Shown: one piece after another, positions 5,030 to 7,177 of the stretch
How positions within the stretch are numbered: position 1 is the first letter of the stretch
Layout of the letters: every line of letters begins with the position of its first letter
Assembly: GCA_020861205.1 (NCBI GenBank)
Contig: JAJBSY010000398.1
Location: 1 to 7,177 of the forward strand
Direction of reading: 5' to 3'
Origin: Deltaproteobacteria bacterium
Lineage (GTDB): Bacteria > Desulfobacterota > Desulfovibrionia > Desulfovibrionales > Desulfovibrionaceae
DNA length: 7,177 nucleotides
Program-made: the position numbers and the translations under genes
Notes under the pieces: generated by a model
Database searches by the model: none
Seen by the model: the letters and a program-made list of their open reading frames with translations, nothing else
Told to the model about the DNA's origin: nothing

Positions 5030-5685
5030 TGCGTCGGCCCTCCCGTGTTGAGGTTGCCCGCCTGAACGCCGGAGTGCCGGTGGGTGTCCAGATCGATGCC
5101 CCGGGCGGTGACAAAGCTGCCGTTCCGGGATTGCAAGGTGTTCTCGATAGTGTCCGGACCGTTTCCACCCTCCGCGTCGCCCAAGGAAATATTGCTGCCC
5201 ACCAGCGTATTCCGCGCCGGGGTGCGGCTTTCGATCGGCCCCTGACTGGTCTGGGCGATGCCCGCCGGGGCGCACGCCGTTATTTTCCCGTCCGCCATGG
5301 TCACGCTGCGGACCAGGGCGCCGTAGCCGGGCAAGGCCTGGATGGTAGTCACGATGTCCGTGCCGATCCGCTCGGAAAGCGCGGACATGACCGCCCCCTG
5401 AAAGGCGACGTGCATCTCCGTGTTCGCCCATCCCGCGTGGACCGTTACCTTGGTAAGGCCGGAACGGATGGCGTCGCGGGTATCCCGCGCCAGGTTGCAG
5501 ATGGAGAGAGTCGAGGGCGACGGCTGGCCCATGACGGTCTTGTTGATGGAACACGCCATTTTCAGACCGTTCAGGCTGCCGTCCGACGCGATCTCGATGC
5601 TGGTCCCTTCCTTTTGCCCGCGCCATTCCTCCAAGGGGCCGAGGACCGCCACCAGGCGGCGCATGTATGGGGAAACGTCGCTCAT
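5026..5685 (-). CDS. Baseplate hub/spike-like protein (short, apparently composite)
   Basis: 219 residues. Residues ~30-130 (GLKMACSINKTVMGQPSPSTLSI..., LTKVTVHAGW, IQALPGYGALVRSV) resemble the first domain of baseplate hub proteins, in which short beta strands describe 'N-x-x-V-x-x-P-s-x-s-x-I-x-I-x-N-L'. The C-terminus is different: a glycine/asparagine-rich strand region and then GIDLDTHRHSGVQAGN (~196-210), the signature of membrane-piercing spike tips (P2 gpV, phi92 gp138 type), where the two histidines of HxH (H202, H204) bind an iron ion at the needle point. Hub and spike are usually separate, longer genes, so this looks like a fused or internally deleted version. It overlaps the plug-like gene by ATGA (start 5685), with GAGG upstream. 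The hub assignment is less certain than the spike-tip motif. Confidence 0.68.
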   Translation of the reverse strand: MSDVSPYMRRLVAVLGPLEEWRGQKEGTSIEIASDGSLNGLKMACSINKTVMGQPSPSTLSICNLARDTRDAIRSGLTKVTVHAGWANTEMHVAFQGAVMSALSERIGTDIVTTIQALPGYGALVRSVTMADGKITACAPAGIAQTSQGPIESRTPARNTLVGSNISLGDAEGGNGPDTIENTLQSRNGSFVTARGIDLDTHRHSGVQAGNLNTGGPTQ

Positions 5686-6053
5686 GGCCGGTACCTCGCC
5701 TGGACCGTATCCATTGGATCGAGTGCCGGGAATAGATTTTCCTCGCCGGAACCCATCCAGGCCAGATGGAGCGTATCGCCGGGCGCTTCCATCCCGCCGA
5801 GGTCCGTATCCGTCTCTGCCACGGCCAGGAGACACGCGTCCTTGAAGGCGTCGCCCAGCCCTTTGAGCAGGTTCGCGGATCCCGGCACAATGGGTATCCC
5901 GGTGGCCAGGGCCTTTTCCGATGTGTCGCGGATATCCAGCAGCCAGCGGCGTTCCGGCCCGTTGCTGTAATAGGTGCGAAAACGATACAGGCCGTTGCCG
6001 GTATCAACGGTGACGACGCGCGCGCCGTCAGCGGTAAGGGGAATCAGGATCAT
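5682..6053 (-). CDS. Baseplate plug-like protein (DUF6983-type)
   Basis: A 123-residue all-beta protein. The order 'M-I-x-I-P-L-T...', an aromatic strand (GLYRFRTYYSN), RRWLLDIRD and then TGIPIVPGSANLLKGL is the pattern I associate with DUF6983 baseplate-plug proteins, found between the Dit-like protein and the hub in Mu-like and related contractile phages. It probably lies at the centre of the baseplate near the tail tube. The ATG at 6053 overlaps the stop of the upstream gene (ATGA), and its own TGA overlaps the next start, so translation of all three is coupled. The length fits the family. Identity rests on pattern recognition and position. Confidence 0.65.
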   Translation of the reverse strand: MILIPLTADGARVVTVDTGNGLYRFRTYYSNGPERRWLLDIRDTSEKALATGIPIVPGSANLLKGLGDAFKDACLLAVAETDTDLGGMEAPGDTLHLAWMGSGEENLFPALDPMDTVQARYRP

Positions 6054-6612
6054 CACAGCCCCCCGAGCAGTTTTTTGAGTTTGGCCGATCGCGCGTCGTC
6101 CACGACCTTCGGTTCCTGTTGGCCGCCTTCCACCTCGCCGCTGTGGGTCTTGCCGGCCTCGCCCTCCAGGTCGCCGTCTTCCCGCCCCACGACGGTGAGC
6201 TGCACGCGGCTGATCTTTTGCAGCCCGAGCGTGCATTGCTGCGCCCCCTTGAAGGGAGCCGAATGCAACGGGGAAAGGGAGACGATGACCATATCCCTAT
6301 ACAGGGCGTGTTCCGTCTCCACCTCCAGGAGCCGGGCTTCCTCCTTCATTTTTTTGAAGGATTCGAACACGTCGCGCGCGGCGTTCGTGCCGTCGCCCGC
6401 GTTGCTCATGGAAAAGGTAACGGTCAGCTCGTCCGGGTTCTGGATGACGTGGTCCGTTACGGCCGCGCCGGATTCCATGGCGACGCGCGCGTCGCCTGGG
6501 CGGAGAGGGTGTGGCTTTCCGACTGCTTGACGGAAACCTCGACCCCGGCGAGCATGGGGCCGCCCCGCAGGATGCCCACGCTCATGGTTTCGGTTTTTTC
6601 CGCTTGGAACAT
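6053..6612 (-). pseudogene. Dit-like phage tail protein, frameshifted
   Basis: Two frames together make one protein of about 186 residues. The first begins at ATG 6612 (AAAAGGCGG seven bases upstream) and reads MFQAEKTETMSVGILRGG to SHTLSAQAT near residue 41, then runs into out-of-frame sequence. The second frame continues with VAMESGAAVTDHVIQNPDEL to KLKKLLGGL, stopping at 6053. SHTLSAQ followed at once by ESGAAVTDHV is the continuous motif of Dit-like N-terminal domains, which sit at the end of the tail tube. One base is missing (560 nt instead of a multiple of three), and the break falls on an 18-bp GC palindrome. It may be a real mutation, a sequencing or assembly error in a hairpin, or, less likely, programmed frameshifting. 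A separate start at ATG 6478 would give 141 residues, but it has no good ribosome binding site. The lysine-rich tail is not recognisable. Confidence 0.72.
6479..6496. repeat. 18-bp perfect GC palindrome at the frameshift
   Basis: GGCGACGCGCGCGTCGCC is its own reverse complement and carries a CG dinucleotide run in the middle. The change of reading frame in the Dit-like gene falls inside it. Such sequence is prone to polymerase slippage and to base-calling errors. Confidence 0.9.
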
Positions 6613-6709
6613 TGTGTGCCGCCTTTTGGGTATGGGTGATGAGGGAAGCCAGCCGCGTAGACGCGGTTCGGGCAAACATGGATAATTTTGTCGTGCGGGG
6701 AGAATTGTT

Positions 6710-7177
6710 CTAGATAACCATAGGAGCGCTTGAAGTTCCCGGTGTTATCTCGTAGATATGATTGCCGCCGTTTTTCCTGGCAATGGTATCCGCGACCGCC
6801 CTGGGATCGCTAGCGCCGTCAATATAGTAGGTATGATATACATTGCCATAAGAGGCCGAACGTCCCCCTATTATTCCCGCGTCATCGCCGTAAGACATCG
6901 GGAGCATCCATTGATGCTGCTCGGGCAGCGGCCATTTTTTCATAGATTCATCATAGGCTTTCAAAATCTCTCTAAAATCTTGCACTGTTTTTTTTAAATC
7001 TTCATATAGGTCAATTACCGCTCCTCGCTTGTCGGAGTCTTTTTGGGCCATATACACTTTTGATGGATTAATCTTCTCCGAAAGCTGATTTCTCTTTCTA
7101 TCGTTATACCGTTTTATCTCTTGCTCTCTATCCGATTGATCTATGGAAAACTGAGTTCGGAAATTGGTCTGCAAGCC
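6710..7177 (-). CDS. Probable tail tape measure protein, C-terminal end (partial)
   Basis: Open from the right edge to a TAG at 6712-6710, giving 155 residues. The possible TTG at 7174 is not needed as a start, since the frame continues beyond the window. Residues ~15-75 from the edge are strongly helical and charged (SDREQEIKRYNDRKRN, LKKTVQDFREILKAYDESMKK). The end has TYYIDGASDPRAVADTIARK, like the 'I-x-G-A-x-D-P-r-A-V-A' strand-helix found near the C-terminus of many tape measure proteins. Gene order agrees: in contractile phages of this kind the tape measure gene lies just before the Dit-like and plug genes. The composition is odd: about 36% GC at 6961-7140, against far higher values in the following genes. 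It could instead be an acquired gene unrelated to the tail. A 97-bp non-coding gap (6613-6709), holding only a weak hairpin without a T run (6653-6666), separates it from the Dit-like gene. Confidence 0.55.
   Translation of the reverse strand, partial: GLQTNFRTQFSIDQSDREQEIKRYNDRKRNQLSEKINPSKVYMAQKDSDKRGAVIDLYEDLKKTVQDFREILKAYDESMKKWPLPEQHQWMLPMSYGDDAGIIGGRSASYGNVYHTYYIDGASDPRAVADTIARKNGGNHIYEITPGTSSAPMVI

Larger units (their letters stand above)
378..7177 (-). mobile_element. Prophage, tail-and-integration end (incomplete)
   Basis: A run of contractile-tail genes on one strand, ending in a tyrosine recombinase beside a tRNA gene, marks one end of an integrated tailed phage; the rest lies to the right of the window. 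The left border is placed just after tRNA-Pro by inference. J-, gp25- and spike-like genes indicate a myovirus-type particle. A phage-derived tailocin is a possible alternative that the window cannot exclude, since no head genes are visible. Confidence 0.85.

Noticed and set aside
5029..5970. Long + strand open frame of 313 codons
   Set aside because: Antisense to the hub/spike-like and plug-like genes, which have clear motifs, ribosome sites and ATGA overlaps.
6653..6666. Hairpin CCGCG-TAGA-CGCGG in the 97-bp gap before the Dit-like gene as a terminator
   Set aside because: The five-bp stem lacks a T run on either strand and the genes on both sides are co-directional.

Overview
The window is the junction between a bacterial chromosome and the late (tail) end of an integrated tailed prophage. 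The DNA is GC-rich (about 70% in the sampled stretch 1981-2080), with clean Shine-Dalgarno sites and ATG starts. A proteobacterium of the Desulfovibrio type is plausible, but that is a weak guess from general resemblance. Nothing in the window names a species.

Layout. Bases 1-248 are the 3' end of a chromosomal M23-family peptidase gene on the + strand. A complete tRNA-Pro(UGG) follows at 301-377, with a strong terminator hairpin at 386-419. A tyrosine recombinase/integrase (467-1390, - strand) comes next, pointing towards the tRNA. All other genes are phage tail genes on the - strand. In transcription order (right to left) they are: the C-terminal end of a probable tape measure protein (7177-6710), a frameshifted Dit-like tail protein (6612-6053), a baseplate plug-like protein (6053-5682), a hub/spike-like protein (5685-5026), a gp25/W-like baseplate protein (5029-4655), baseplate protein J (4653-3442), a DUF2612-like (gpI-type) protein (3433-2705) and a tail fibre (2688-1678). 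From 6053 to 1678 the genes overlap by ATGA or are 1-16 nt apart, so they look like one translationally coupled operon.

The main discovery is a tail-fibre inversion switch at 1435-1972. A perfect 24-bp inverted repeat (1435-1458 and 1949-1972) bounds the variable C-terminal part of the fibre gene. Inside it, on the opposite strand, lies a second promoterless fibre C-terminus (1435-1699) that ends in the same conserved residues, PRAFGALACVYLG. The repeat encodes DVGGVHGD in the same reading frame on both sides, so inversion would replace 89 C-terminal residues with 79 different ones without breaking the frame. This is the logic of the Mu G and P1 C segments. Here, however, no serine invertase (Gin/Cin type) is present. 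The gene in the invertase position, 44 bp from the repeat, is a short P4-type tyrosine recombinase without the usual N-terminal arm-binding domain. It may be the prophage integrase, the invertase, or both.

Other points: a frameshift in the Dit-like gene coincides with an 18-bp perfect palindrome; the hub/spike-like protein looks like a hub N-terminus joined to a spike tip; and the tape measure end is strikingly AT-rich (about 36% GC at 6961-7140).
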